Shown piece by piece: positions 26,488 through 34,484 of a stretch of DNA of 64,000 bases. Source of the stretch: Parasphingorhabdus marina DSM 22363. Its GTDB lineage: Bacteria > Pseudomonadota > Alphaproteobacteria > Sphingomonadales > Sphingomonadaceae. The DNA lies in assembly GCF_900128895.1 (NCBI RefSeq), contig NZ_FSQW01000001.1, positions 620,001 to 684,000 on the forward strand. Reading direction: 5' to 3'. The notes under the pieces are model-generated. The model was given only the letters and a program-made list of their open reading frames with translations, searched no databases and was not told the DNA's origin. The position numbers and the translations under genes are program-made. Position 1 is the first letter of the stretch. Each line of letters begins with the position of its first letter.

Positions 26488-28106
26488 ATGCGAGCCACTC
26501 CGAAAGCATTGGGGTGGAGCGTACGGTTTTGCGCCTCGAATATTGTTTCCAGGGCAAAGCCCAGAACCTTGCGCGTATCCCGCGGATCAATCACGCCGTG
26601 GTCCAGTACGCGCCCCGAAGTGAAGAAAGCGCTTTCCTGCGCTTCGAAAATATCCTTGATCCGCTGTTCCTGTTTGGCAATCGCCGCCTCGTCCGGCTCG
26701 ACGCCCTTGCGCTGGGCCTGGACCCGGGCGACATGGCTCATGGTATTTGCCGCGGAGGCCCCCGCCATCACGCCGGTTTTGGCGTTGGGCCAGCTGAACA
26801 GGAAGTCGGGTTCAAAGGCGACACCGCTCATGCCGTAATTGCCCGCCCCGAAACTGGCGCCGATATAGAGAGCGAGTTTTGGTACCCGGACATTGGAGAC
26901 CGCCTGGATCATTTTCGAGCCCAGCTTGATCATGCCCTTCTGCTCGGACTCGGTGCCGACGATATATCCGGTGGTATTGTTGAGGAAGATGATCGGTAGC
27001 TCCGACTGGTCACAGAGCTGAAAGAAATGGGTGGCCTTGGCGGCGGCTTCGGGATCGAACGGGCCATTATTGCCGATCATTCCGACCGAATGCCCCATGA
27101 TGCTGGCCTGCATGCACACCGTGCCGGGGCCGTATCGGCTTTTGAATTCCTCGAAGTCGGAACCATCGACAATCCGTGCCGCGACCTCGCGGACGTCATA
27201 GGGGATGGTGTAGTCGGTCGGGACAATGCCTGCGAGTTCGTCAATGTCGTAGACCGGCTCTTCATAGCTGTTCTGCCGGATAGGTGCCGTGTTCTTGTTC
27301 CAGTCGATCCGGCCGATCGTGTCACGCGCAATCGCTATGCCGTGGGCATCGTCATCGGCCAGATACTCCACCGTGCCTGTGGTGGAGGCATGCATTTCGG
27401 AGCCGCCAAGATCGCGATCATTGGCCACTTCTCCTGTCGCCGCATGGACAAGTGCTGCGCCGCCCAGGGCCGCCATGCCATTGTCGCGTACGCCGATGAC
27501 ATAATCCGACATACCGGGCATATAGGCTCCGCCAGCTGTCGACGGCCCGTGTAGGACCACCATGGTGGGCACACCTGCGGCGCTGAGCCAGGCGAGGTTA
27601 CGGAACAGCATCCCGCCATGCGCCCAGAGCTCGACCTTATATTCCATCAGATTCGCGCCCGCGCTTTCAACCAGATGGATGAAGGGCAGCTTCAGATCCT
27701 GCGCCATTTTCTGGGCACCCTTGCTGGCATCCCAGCCACCGGCGGTGGCGGCACCCGCCCGGATACCGCTGTCATCGACCCAGATCATGCAGCGCACGCC
27801 CTTGACGAAGCCAATGCCGAGAATGACGCTGCCACCCGGAATGCTGGTCTCCGGATCGGGATCCTCGAGCAGATAATTGGCCATGTTGTAGAGCCGCAGG
27901 AACGGCATGCCCGGATCGAGCAGCCGGTTGAGCCGCTCATGCGGCGTCAGCTGACCGCGCTTTTCAAATGTCGGCCGCCGCTTTTCGGAAGCGTCGACGG
28001 CGCGCTGTTCCAGCGATCGCAAATGCTCGATGAGCGTCAGCATGTCCTTGCGGTTCTGGGCAAAGCTCTCCGAGCCGGCCGCGATCTTCGATTTAAACTG
28101 GGGCAT
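26484..28106 (-). CDS. Acyl-CoA carboxylase beta subunit (carboxyltransferase)
   Basis: A 540-residue carboxyltransferase of the methylcrotonyl/geranyl-CoA carboxylase beta type. Its two crotonase-like halves are visible: HERLNRLLDPGMPFLRLYN and GPSTAGGAYMPGMSDYVIGV in the N half, and VGMIGNNGPFDPEAAAKATHF with ASFGAGNYGMSG in the C half. It would receive the carboxyl group from the biotinylated alpha subunit at 23672-25681. It overlaps the hydratase gene by four bases and starts two bases after the AtuA stop. Deciding between methylcrotonyl- and geranyl-CoA would need comparison of pocket residues with the known enzymes. Confidence 0.93.
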   Translation of the reverse strand: MPQFKSKIAAGSESFAQNRKDMLTLIEHLRSLEQRAVDASEKRRPTFEKRGQLTPHERLNRLLDPGMPFLRLYNMANYLLEDPDPETSIPGGSVILGIGFVKGVRCMIWVDDSGIRAGAATAGGWDASKGAQKMAQDLKLPFIHLVESAGANLMEYKVELWAHGGMLFRNLAWLSAAGVPTMVVLHGPSTAGGAYMPGMSDYVIGVRDNGMAALGGAALVHAATGEVANDRDLGGSEMHASTTGTVEYLADDDAHGIAIARDTIGRIDWNKNTAPIRQNSYEEPVYDIDELAGIVPTDYTIPYDVREVAARIVDGSDFEEFKSRYGPGTVCMQASIMGHSVGMIGNNGPFDPEAAAKATHFFQLCDQSELPIIFLNNTTGYIVGTESEQKGMIKLGSKMIQAVSNVRVPKLALYIGASFGAGNYGMSGVAFEPDFLFSWPNAKTGVMAGASAANTMSHVARVQAQRKGVEPDEAAIAKQEQRIKDIFEAQESAFFTSGRVLDHGVIDPRDTRKVLGFALETIFEAQNRTLHPNAFGVARI

Positions 28107-28108
28107 GT

Positions 28109-29929
28109 CTAGAGAGCCTCCGCGATAGACTGGGGAATGGATATCGGCGCAGCGAGCAGGATCTGGGCATAGCTCTTACCCTGCGGGTCATTGCGCAGCG
28201 ATGCAACCCCGCCGCCACCCAATATGTCGTGCAGCAGAAAGTTGATCGCACCGGTGCCGGGCAGGAAAAACCGCTCGACGCTGGCCGGATCGTCCGGGGC
28301 ATCGAGGAAATGGGCAAAGCGAGCGCGCACCATGTTTTCATCAAGCGCGGCCCAGATCCAGGGCGCATGGGAGAGGTCGCGCGGGATAATGCCGATATTG
28401 GATTTGTCCCCTTTGTCGCCGGACCGGCCCCAGGCCAGTTTGATCAGTGGCACTTCGGCCATGGCGTCATCGCCGGCCGGCAATGCTGGAACCGATGGAC
28501 GGTTGATCAGGTTGCTGTCGAATGGCGTACCTGCCGGTTCTGCGAATGGCGGGCTGTCCTCTGATGGGGCAACCGAAACGGCGACTTCTGTTTTGGGAAT
28601 CAGCAACGAGAACAGCCGGACGACGGGAGAGGGTTTCGGGCGTCCGCCGGAAAACAGCGAAAGACCCGGCGGCGTTGCGAGGCCCATGCCGGTGGCTTCC
28701 TTGAGCATCAGCAGTGTCGCTTTAGGGTCGCGATGCTTGACGCCGATCTTCAGTGCGACCTCGCGTGCGGCAGACCCGTCACCAAAATCCCCGAAATGGC
28801 TGTCATCGCCCAATGTCTCGATCAGGATCTCGTCAAAATCTCCGGCATTGGATGCGCGCAGCTTTTTCCGGGAGCGTTTGAGAGCGTTGTCGGCGAAACT
28901 TCGCGCCTTCCGGCTGGCATCCTCGCCGATGAAGAAAAACGGCGCGACCAGCTTCCAGCCGTCCGACCAGGTGGCGCAGGTCTTGTAGCTGTCAGGTGCC
29001 GGATATCCTGTGGTGCCTGCCACCGCGACGCGATCGGGGCCCGTTTGTTCCAGGGTCACGGCACTGAAATCGCACACCACATCCGGCAGCATATAGGCTT
29101 GCGGATCGCCGATTTCGTAGAGCATCTGTTCGCCGATCGTGCCGATATTGACAATGCCTCCGGTATTATCCGGCTTGGTGGCAATGAAGCTGCCGTCCGC
29201 GGCAATTTCCGCGACCGGATAGCCGGCATTGTCCATGCCGTCGGCGACACTTTCCCAATCAGTGAAATTTCCACCGGTGGCCTGTGGTCCGCATTCGAGG
29301 ATATGGCCGGCGAGACTTGCTCCGGCCAGTTGGTCGAGATCGTCGCGCGACCAGCCAAACTCGTGGATACAGGCGCCCAGAGTCACCGCGCTGTCGACGC
29401 AGCGGCCGGTAATGACGATATCCGCGCCCTGATTCAGCGCTTCGGCAATCGGGAAGGCGCCGAGATAGGCGTTGATGCTGGCAATGCTGTCCGGTTCGGG
29501 AAAAGGCTGATCGGAGAACATTTCCGTGCGACCCGCAAATTCTGCAGCGCGTTGGGTCAGATCATCTCCGGTGACCACAGCGACTGTCAGATCCAGCCCC
29601 GCTTCGGCAATTGCGGCGCGCACCGCTTCGGCGCAGGCTCGCGGGTTGGTGCCGCCGGCATTGGAAATCAACTTGATTCCCTGGCGCGCAATTTCCGCGA
29701 TATGCGGTTTGATGACGGCGCTGACAAAATCTACCGCATAGCCCAGATCCGGGTTTTTCGCGCGGGCCCGCGCCATGATCGACATGGTGATTTCGGCGAG
29801 ATAATCGAAAACGATATAGTCGAGCTGAAGGCCGGTGTCCGCGGCGTTCAGGAACTGGGGAACCGCCATGTCGGATTCGCCCCAGAAACCGCTGGCGCCG
29901 CCGATCCGGACAATTTTGGCATTTGACAT
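28109..29929 (-). CDS. AtuA-like protein (DUF1446, acyclic terpene utilisation family)
   Basis: First gene of the operon, 606 residues. The N-terminal DUF1446 domain begins VRIGGASGFWGESD and includes YIVFDYLAEITMSIMARA and LISNAGGTNPRACAEAV. The C-terminal AtuA ferredoxin-like domain is fused, with LIKLAWGRSGDKGDKSNIGI near residue 500 and FLLHDILGGGGVASLRNDPQGK near the end. The family was named from the Pseudomonas acyclic-terpene gene cluster, but its biochemical role is not known to me. The start at 29929 is close to the palindrome at 29950-29984, so its promoter is probably controlled by the divergent TetR regulator. Confidence 0.88.
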   Translation of the reverse strand: MSNAKIVRIGGASGFWGESDMAVPQFLNAADTGLQLDYIVFDYLAEITMSIMARARAKNPDLGYAVDFVSAVIKPHIAEIARQGIKLISNAGGTNPRACAEAVRAAIAEAGLDLTVAVVTGDDLTQRAAEFAGRTEMFSDQPFPEPDSIASINAYLGAFPIAEALNQGADIVITGRCVDSAVTLGACIHEFGWSRDDLDQLAGASLAGHILECGPQATGGNFTDWESVADGMDNAGYPVAEIAADGSFIATKPDNTGGIVNIGTIGEQMLYEIGDPQAYMLPDVVCDFSAVTLEQTGPDRVAVAGTTGYPAPDSYKTCATWSDGWKLVAPFFFIGEDASRKARSFADNALKRSRKKLRASNAGDFDEILIETLGDDSHFGDFGDGSAAREVALKIGVKHRDPKATLLMLKEATGMGLATPPGLSLFSGGRPKPSPVVRLFSLLIPKTEVAVSVAPSEDSPPFAEPAGTPFDSNLINRPSVPALPAGDDAMAEVPLIKLAWGRSGDKGDKSNIGIIPRDLSHAPWIWAALDENMVRARFAHFLDAPDDPASVERFFLPGTGAINFLLHDILGGGGVASLRNDPQGKSYAQILLAAPISIPQSIAEAL

Positions 29930-29949
29930 TGCGAGTCTCCCGAGGGTAT

Positions 29950-29984
29950 TTGAATAGCACTCGGTATTTTCGAGTCAAGCTCAA
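29950..29984. promoter_or_regulatory. Palindromic operator between atuA-like and tetR genes
   Basis: Two nested inverted repeats share one centre at 29967: ACTCG-N7-CGAGT (29959-29975) and, further out, TTGA at 29950-29953 with TCAA at 29981-29984. The site ends 12 bases before the TetR start and begins 20 bases before the AtuA start codon, the usual place for a TetR operator controlling both directions. Confidence 0.65.
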
Positions 29985-29996
29985 TAAGGACGGATA

Positions 29997-30725
29997 TTGG
30001 CCTCAAAACCCGCCTTTTCGGAAACCCGCCGGGCGCGGCTGGAGCGCAAGGAAGCGCTGATCCTGGAAGCGGCGCGCAGTGTCTTTGTGACGGCCGGTTT
30101 TGACGGTGCCCGCATGTCCGAAATTGCCCGCCGCGCCGAAATCGGCGAGGGCACAATCTACAGCTATTATGAATCCAAGGCGGAGCTGATGCTGGCGGTG
30201 CTGCAGCAATTCTGGGACGGGCTCACCCGGGAAGCCGAGGCTGTCATGGCGTCAGTCGAAGCCCCTGATTTCCTTGTCCGCCTGGAAGCGCTGGCGCGCT
30301 ATCATCTGGCCACCGTCATTCGCAATGCCGACTTTATCAACCTGACTTTTGCCCTGCGTCGGACCAACAGTGAGGTCAGCGTGTCACGCGATCATCTGCG
30401 CCAATATGTGGCGGTATTTGACCGGCTGTTTCTGCGGGGCCAGGATCGCGGAGAACTGCGCCAGGATGCCGTGCTCTGGCAAGCGCGTGATGTCTTTTAC
30501 GGGGCGCTGGAATATAGTGCGCGATCAATAGAGGTGACGATGGACTCACCCCGTCCCGATCGCGAGCAGCAACCGGTGGTGGATCAGATGGTGGCGCTGT
30601 TCCGGGCCCATTATGCAATCGATCGGGCGACAGCGCGGACCGAAAGCCATGCGGCGAACCGTGTCGAGCGGAAACTGGATCAGCTGTCGGATCAGCTGGC
30701 CGCGCTCGAAAAACGGTTGCCGTAA
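29997..30725 (+). CDS. TetR/AcrR family transcriptional regulator
   Basis: A 242-residue regulator, divergent from the long operon. The N-terminal helix-turn-helix domain contains ILEAARSVFVTAGFDGARMS, EIARRAEIGEGTIYSYYESK and AELMLAVLQQF, as usual for the family. The ligand-binding half is helical and variable, ending with a possible coiled coil (NRVERKLDQLSDQLAALEKRL). The start is a TTG at 29997, supported by AAGGA with six bases between. By position it likely represses the AtuA operon and itself through the palindrome at 29950-29984, relieved by an acyl-CoA intermediate; this is inference. Confidence 0.88.
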   Translation: MASKPAFSETRRARLERKEALILEAARSVFVTAGFDGARMSEIARRAEIGEGTIYSYYESKAELMLAVLQQFWDGLTREAEAVMASVEAPDFLVRLEALARYHLATVIRNADFINLTFALRRTNSEVSVSRDHLRQYVAVFDRLFLRGQDRGELRQDAVLWQARDVFYGALEYSARSIEVTMDSPRPDREQQPVVDQMVALFRAHYAIDRATARTESHAANRVERKLDQLSDQLAALEKRLP

Positions 30726-30743
30726 AAAGAAACGAATCCTGTA

Positions 30744-30824
30744 TTCCCGAGAAGGCTGGAACTCATTTCCTGCCAATTGTTTCAGTCGGACCGCAAGGAG
30801 ATGGGCCCCCGCCTTCGCGGGGGC
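30744..30824. repeat. REP-like pair of inverted repeats
   Basis: Between the convergent tetR and fadB-like genes. The right element (30805-30824) is a perfect eight-pair hairpin GCCCCCGC-CTTC-GCGGGGGC. The left element (30744-30761, TTCCCGAGAAGGCTGGAA) looks like a decayed copy of TTCCCGCGAAGGCGGGAA. Hairpins of this kind are dispersed repeats in many proteobacteria. No other copy was noticed in the window. Confidence 0.4.
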
Positions 30825-30837
30825 ACAATCTGCTGCA

Positions 30838-30859
30838 ACGTCAGGAAAATGCCTGACGT
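30838..30859. terminator. Hairpin at the end of the fad operon
   Basis: A perfect eight-base-pair stem ACGTCAGG / CCTGACGT closes a six-base loop. It lies ten bases beyond the stop of the FadB-like gene and 113 bases beyond the tetR stop. No U-run follows on either strand, so it would be at best a weak or Rho-assisted terminator, or an RNA 3' end stabiliser. Confidence 0.4.
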
Positions 30860-30869
30860 CCGTTGAAAA

Positions 30870-33062
30870 TCACGCGGCTTTGTAGAAACTCTCGCCGGCA
30901 TCTGCCTTTTCGCGGAAGCTCATCGGCGGTTTGAACCGTTCGCCATATTTCTGCGCGAGATTGTCGGCAATCCGCACGAAATTCTCGACACCCATCGTGT
31001 CGATATGGCTCATCGGTCCGCCGGTCCAGGGCGCGAAGCCCCAACCGAAGATCGCGCCCAGGTCCGCAGATTGCGGATCGGTGATGACTTCTTCGTCAAA
31101 GCACTGTGCGGTGGCAATCAGCTGAATGAACATCAGCCGCTGCTTGACGTCCTCGACATCCGGCTGCTCTTCGGCGAGCGGATAGTGATCCGTCATGCCT
31201 TTCCACAGGCCTTTCTTCTTGCCAGTCTCGTCATAGTCATAGAAGCCGCCACCGAAACGCCGTCCGCGCCGGTCGATCTTCTTGACCATCAGCTCGAAAA
31301 AGTCTTCCAGACCGGTCGGCTTGTAGTCGTCACCGAGTTCCTGCTTGGTCGACTGCATGACATCATAGCCGAGCTGTAATGTGGTTTCGTCAACGACCGC
31401 CAGCGGTCCGATCGGCATGCCCATCGATATCGCCGCATTCTCGATCAGCGCCATGCTGACACCTTCGGTGACCATCAAGGCTGCTTCATTGGCGTAGGGC
31501 GGGAAGACGCGGTTGGTATAGAAGCCGCGCACGTCCTTGACGACGATCGGGGTCTTGCGGATCCTGGTGTTGTAATCAAAAGCCACGGCCAGCGCCTTGT
31601 CGCCGGTGCCCTCGCCCGGAATGATTTCCAGGAGCGGCATTTTCTCGACCGGCGAGAAAAAGTGCATGCCGATAAACTGGTCCGGGCGCTCGCTGTTTTT
31701 GGCGAGACCTGTGATTGGCAGCGTTGAGGTGTTGGATGCGAAGACCACATCCTTGCCGATCACCGCTTCGGTTTTCTTGATCACATCGGCTTTCACATCC
31801 GGACGTTCAAAGACCGCCTCGATGATCAGGTCGACATCCTTGAGATCGTCATAATTGTCGGTCGGTGTGATCCGCGCCATGAAGGCATCGGCTTTTTCCT
31901 GGGTCATCTTGCCGCGCTTGACGCCCTTGTCGACAATCTTCTGGCTGTAATCGATGGCCTTTTGCGCCTCTTCCATATTGCGGTCGAGGACGATGACATT
32001 CATGCCGCCCTTGGCAGTGACATGGGTAATGCCCGAACCCATCAGACCGGCACCGAGAACACCCACGGTCTGGATATCGGTCGGCGGCACGTCCTTCGGA
32101 CGGGCGGCGCCTTTTTCAGCCGCCTGCTTGTTGATGAACAGGGTGCGGATCATGTTCTTGGCCTGCGGACCGGACAGCAGCTTGGTGAAATATTTGCTTT
32201 CCACCTTCAGCGCGGTGTCCATCGGCAGCATCGATCCTTCATAGAGGCACGACAGGATCGCCTTGACCGCTTCGTAATTGCCCTTGCTCTGTTTCAGCGC
32301 CATCGCGGACGATCCGAGATAGAGCGGTACTGCGCGCGGATCCATCGATCCGGCGCCACCTGGGAACTTCCAGCCTTTCTTGTCCCAGGGCGCGGAGGCT
32401 TTCGGATTGGCCTTGACCCATTCCTTCGCTTTCGCAACGACTTCATCGGCGGGCACGATCTCGTCGATGATATTCTGTGCCTTGGCTGCCTGGGGATTGG
32501 TGGGCTGACCCATCATGATCATCATGCCGGCGCCCTGCAGACCTGCGAGACGGGGCAGACGCTGGGTTCCGCCGCCACCCGGCAGCAGACCAACCTGAAC
32601 CTCCGGAACACCGAGCTGGATCTTCGGGTTGTCGGCGCAGATGCGGTAGTGGCAGGCAAGGGCGAGTTCGAGGCCGCCACCCAGTGCGAGACCGTTGAGC
32701 GCACAGGCCACTGGCTTGGCATGCGCGGTGCCCTTGAGCAATTCCTTGGCCGTATGTCCGCCGGTTTCCATACGACGCAGCATGCCGTTCAGTTCCCAGG
32801 CGCTTTCAAAGGCTTCCGCCATGCTGTTTGCTTCGGATGCGCCAAGCATGTTGAGATCGGCACCCGCGAGGAAACCGGATTTCTTGCCGGATGTAATCAC
32901 GGCACCCTTGATATCGTCATTGCTGATCAGTTCTTCGACAAAAGCCTTGAAGTCGGTGATCAGGGCTTCGTTCCAGACGTTCATCGACTGGCCGGGAAGA
33001 TCGATGGTGACCAGCGCAATGCCGTCGCTGTCAATATCGAGAGAGAAAGTTTCGTAGGTCAT
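30870..33062 (-). CDS. Bifunctional enoyl-CoA hydratase / 3-hydroxyacyl-CoA dehydrogenase (FadB/FadJ type)
   Basis: A 730-residue alpha subunit of a fatty-acid oxidation complex. The N-terminal crotonase domain has GFLAGADLNMLG and ALGGGLELALACHYRICAD. The NAD-binding dehydrogenase domain begins GVLGAGLMGSGITH near residue 330, with ASNTSTLPITGLA and FIGMHFFSPVEKMPLLE later, and the C-terminal domain has DVRGFYTNRVFPPY. It carries out hydration and NAD-dependent oxidation of enoyl-CoA. The thiolase gene lies 53 bases upstream in the same direction, giving the usual fadAB pair, here in the order thiolase first. Confidence 0.94.
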   Translation of the reverse strand: MTYETFSLDIDSDGIALVTIDLPGQSMNVWNEALITDFKAFVEELISNDDIKGAVITSGKKSGFLAGADLNMLGASEANSMAEAFESAWELNGMLRRMETGGHTAKELLKGTAHAKPVACALNGLALGGGLELALACHYRICADNPKIQLGVPEVQVGLLPGGGGTQRLPRLAGLQGAGMMIMMGQPTNPQAAKAQNIIDEIVPADEVVAKAKEWVKANPKASAPWDKKGWKFPGGAGSMDPRAVPLYLGSSAMALKQSKGNYEAVKAILSCLYEGSMLPMDTALKVESKYFTKLLSGPQAKNMIRTLFINKQAAEKGAARPKDVPPTDIQTVGVLGAGLMGSGITHVTAKGGMNVIVLDRNMEEAQKAIDYSQKIVDKGVKRGKMTQEKADAFMARITPTDNYDDLKDVDLIIEAVFERPDVKADVIKKTEAVIGKDVVFASNTSTLPITGLAKNSERPDQFIGMHFFSPVEKMPLLEIIPGEGTGDKALAVAFDYNTRIRKTPIVVKDVRGFYTNRVFPPYANEAALMVTEGVSMALIENAAISMGMPIGPLAVVDETTLQLGYDVMQSTKQELGDDYKPTGLEDFFELMVKKIDRRGRRFGGGFYDYDETGKKKGLWKGMTDHYPLAEEQPDVEDVKQRLMFIQLIATAQCFDEEVITDPQSADLGAIFGWGFAPWTGGPMSHIDTMGVENFVRIADNLAQKYGERFKPPMSFREKADAGESFYKAA

Positions 33063-33115
33063 GTTTCTGTCCTGCTAAAAATAGATAGAGATTGTGAGTG
33101 AAGCCGCTGCGGCGT

Positions 33116-34330
33116 TCAGTTCACACGCTCGATAATCGTGGCGATGCCCATGCCACCACCGATGCACAGCGTCGACAAGGCGGTCTGCTTGTTCGAGCGT
33201 TCCAGCTCGTCAACGACCGTGCCAAGGATCATTGCGCCGGTTGCGCCCAGCGGATGGCCCATCGCGATGGCGCCGCCATTCACGTTGATCTCGCTGTGAT
33301 CGACATCCATGGCATCCATGAAGCGCAGGACCACGGCGGCAAAGGCTTCGTTCAGTTCCCACACGTCAATGTCGCTCTTGTCCATGCCGGCGCGCTGCAG
33401 CGCTTTTTGCGCGGCAAATTCCGGACCGGTCAGCATGATTGTCGGTTCGGAACCGATCGAGGCCATGGACACGATCCGCGCCCGCGGCTTCAGTCCATAT
33501 TTGGTGCCCGCTTCTTCGTTACCGATCAACACGGCAGCGGCCCCGTCAACAATACCCGAGCTGTTGCCGGCATGGTGGACGTGATTGATCTTTTCGACAT
33601 CGGGATGCTTGAGGATCGCGACATCGTTGAAGCCGGGCATCTGCTCGCCCATCATCTGGAAGGACGGGCCGAGGGCGCCGAGCGACTGCATGTCGGTTTC
33701 GGGGCGCATCAGTTCGTCATGATCGAGCACGGTCTCGCCGATCACGTCCTTGATCGGCAGAATGGATTTTTCAAACCGCTTTTCTTCCCAGCTTTTCGCA
33801 GCGCGCTTCTGGCTTTCGACGGCATAGGCGTCGACATCGTCGCGGCTATAGCCATATTTGGTCGCGATCAGGTCGGCGGAAATACCCTGCGGCACAAAAT
33901 ATTCCTGAAACACGAGGCTTGGGTCAGCCATGCCGCCGAGTCCGTCGCTGCCCATCGGCACGCGGCTCATCGATTCGACGCCGCCGCCAATGGCGAGATC
34001 CGCTTCGCCGGACTTGACCTTGCCCGCTGCGATATTGACCGCTTCCAGACCGGAACCGCAGAACCGGTTGACCTGGATTGCGGATGTGGTGTCGGCAAAG
34101 CCGGCTTTCAAAGCCGCCATGCGACTGATCACGGCGCCCTGTTCACCGACTGGCGAGACACAGCCATAGGCAATGTCTTCGACTTCATGGCCGTCCAGTT
34201 CATTGCGATCATTGATCGATCCGAGCACCTGTGCAGCAAGGTCAAGAGCGGTAATTTCGTGCAGGCTGCCGTCGCTGCGGCCCTTGCCGCGCGGGCTGCG
34301 AACAGCGTCGTAAATAAAGGCTTCGGTCAT
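33116..34330 (-). CDS. Acetyl-CoA C-acyltransferase (thiolase)
   Basis: Thiolytic cleavage of 3-ketoacyl-CoA, the last step of beta-oxidation. The 404-residue protein has the nucleophilic cysteine in [12 protein letters not shown] near residue 91, [28 protein letters not shown], and the second active-site cysteine in CIGGGMG near the C-terminus. It is the first gene of a two-gene unit with the FadB-type gene. Upstream lie a perfect TTTACGT-AA-ACGTAAA palindrome at 34406-34421 and, on the minus strand, a TTGACT/TAATCA promoter candidate with 17 bases between. Confidence 0.94.
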   Translation of the reverse strand: MTEAFIYDAVRSPRGKGRSDGSLHEITALDLAAQVLGSINDRNELDGHEVEDIAYGCVSPVGEQGAVISRMAALKAGFADTTSAIQVNRFCGSGLEAVNIAAGKVKSGEADLAIGGGVESMSRVPMGSDGLGGMADPSLVFQEYFVPQGISADLIATKYGYSRDDVDAYAVESQKRAAKSWEEKRFEKSILPIKDVIGETVLDHDELMRPETDMQSLGALGPSFQMMGEQMPGFNDVAILKHPDVEKINHVHHAGNSSGIVDGAAAVLIGNEEAGTKYGLKPRARIVSMASIGSEPTIMLTGPEFAAQKALQRAGMDKSDIDVWELNEAFAAVVLRFMDAMDVDHSEINVNGGAIAMGHPLGATGAMILGTVVDELERSNKQTALSTLCIGGGMGIATIIERVN

Positions 34331-34363
34331 GCGATGTTCCTCATAGTCGTGGAGTCAGGGTGA

Positions 34364-34379
34364 TTAACCGCCTGATTAA
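34364..34379. promoter_or_regulatory. Motif TTAACCG-N4-ATTAA upstream of the thiolase gene
   Basis: This 16-base motif lies 34 bases upstream of the thiolase start. The same pattern (12 of 16 positions identical) lies 68 bases upstream of the acyl-CoA dehydrogenase start at 35713-35728. It overlaps the candidate -10 of the thiolase promoter. It has TTAA-N8-TTAA spacing, one base longer than a CtrA site. Confidence 0.35.
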
Positions 34380-34405
34380 TGTTGCGTTGCAGCATAGTCA
34401 AGCAG

Positions 34406-34421
34406 TTTACGTAAACGTAAA
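34406..34421. promoter_or_regulatory. Palindromic operator, LiuR-like, upstream of the fadAB-type genes
   Basis: TTTACGTAAACGTAAA consists of two perfect seven-base arms around AA. From memory this form (TTTACGT..ACGTAAA) matches the operator of LiuR, a MerR-family regulator of branched-chain amino acid and fatty acid catabolism in proteobacteria. It lies 76 bases upstream of the thiolase start, just beyond a -35-like TTGACT on the minus strand (34396-34401). No liuR gene is visible in the window. Confidence 0.55.
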
Positions 34422-34484
34422 TAGCGATGGTCACATGTCTGCCGGCAGCGAATCGCTTCCAGCGGGGGACCGGAGTCTTATACG

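Noticed and set aside
28733-29926. Open frame of 397 codons opposite the AtuA-like gene, and similar ones at 31962-33101 and 33098-34363
   Set aside because: Shadow frames caused by codon bias of the true genes on the minus strand.
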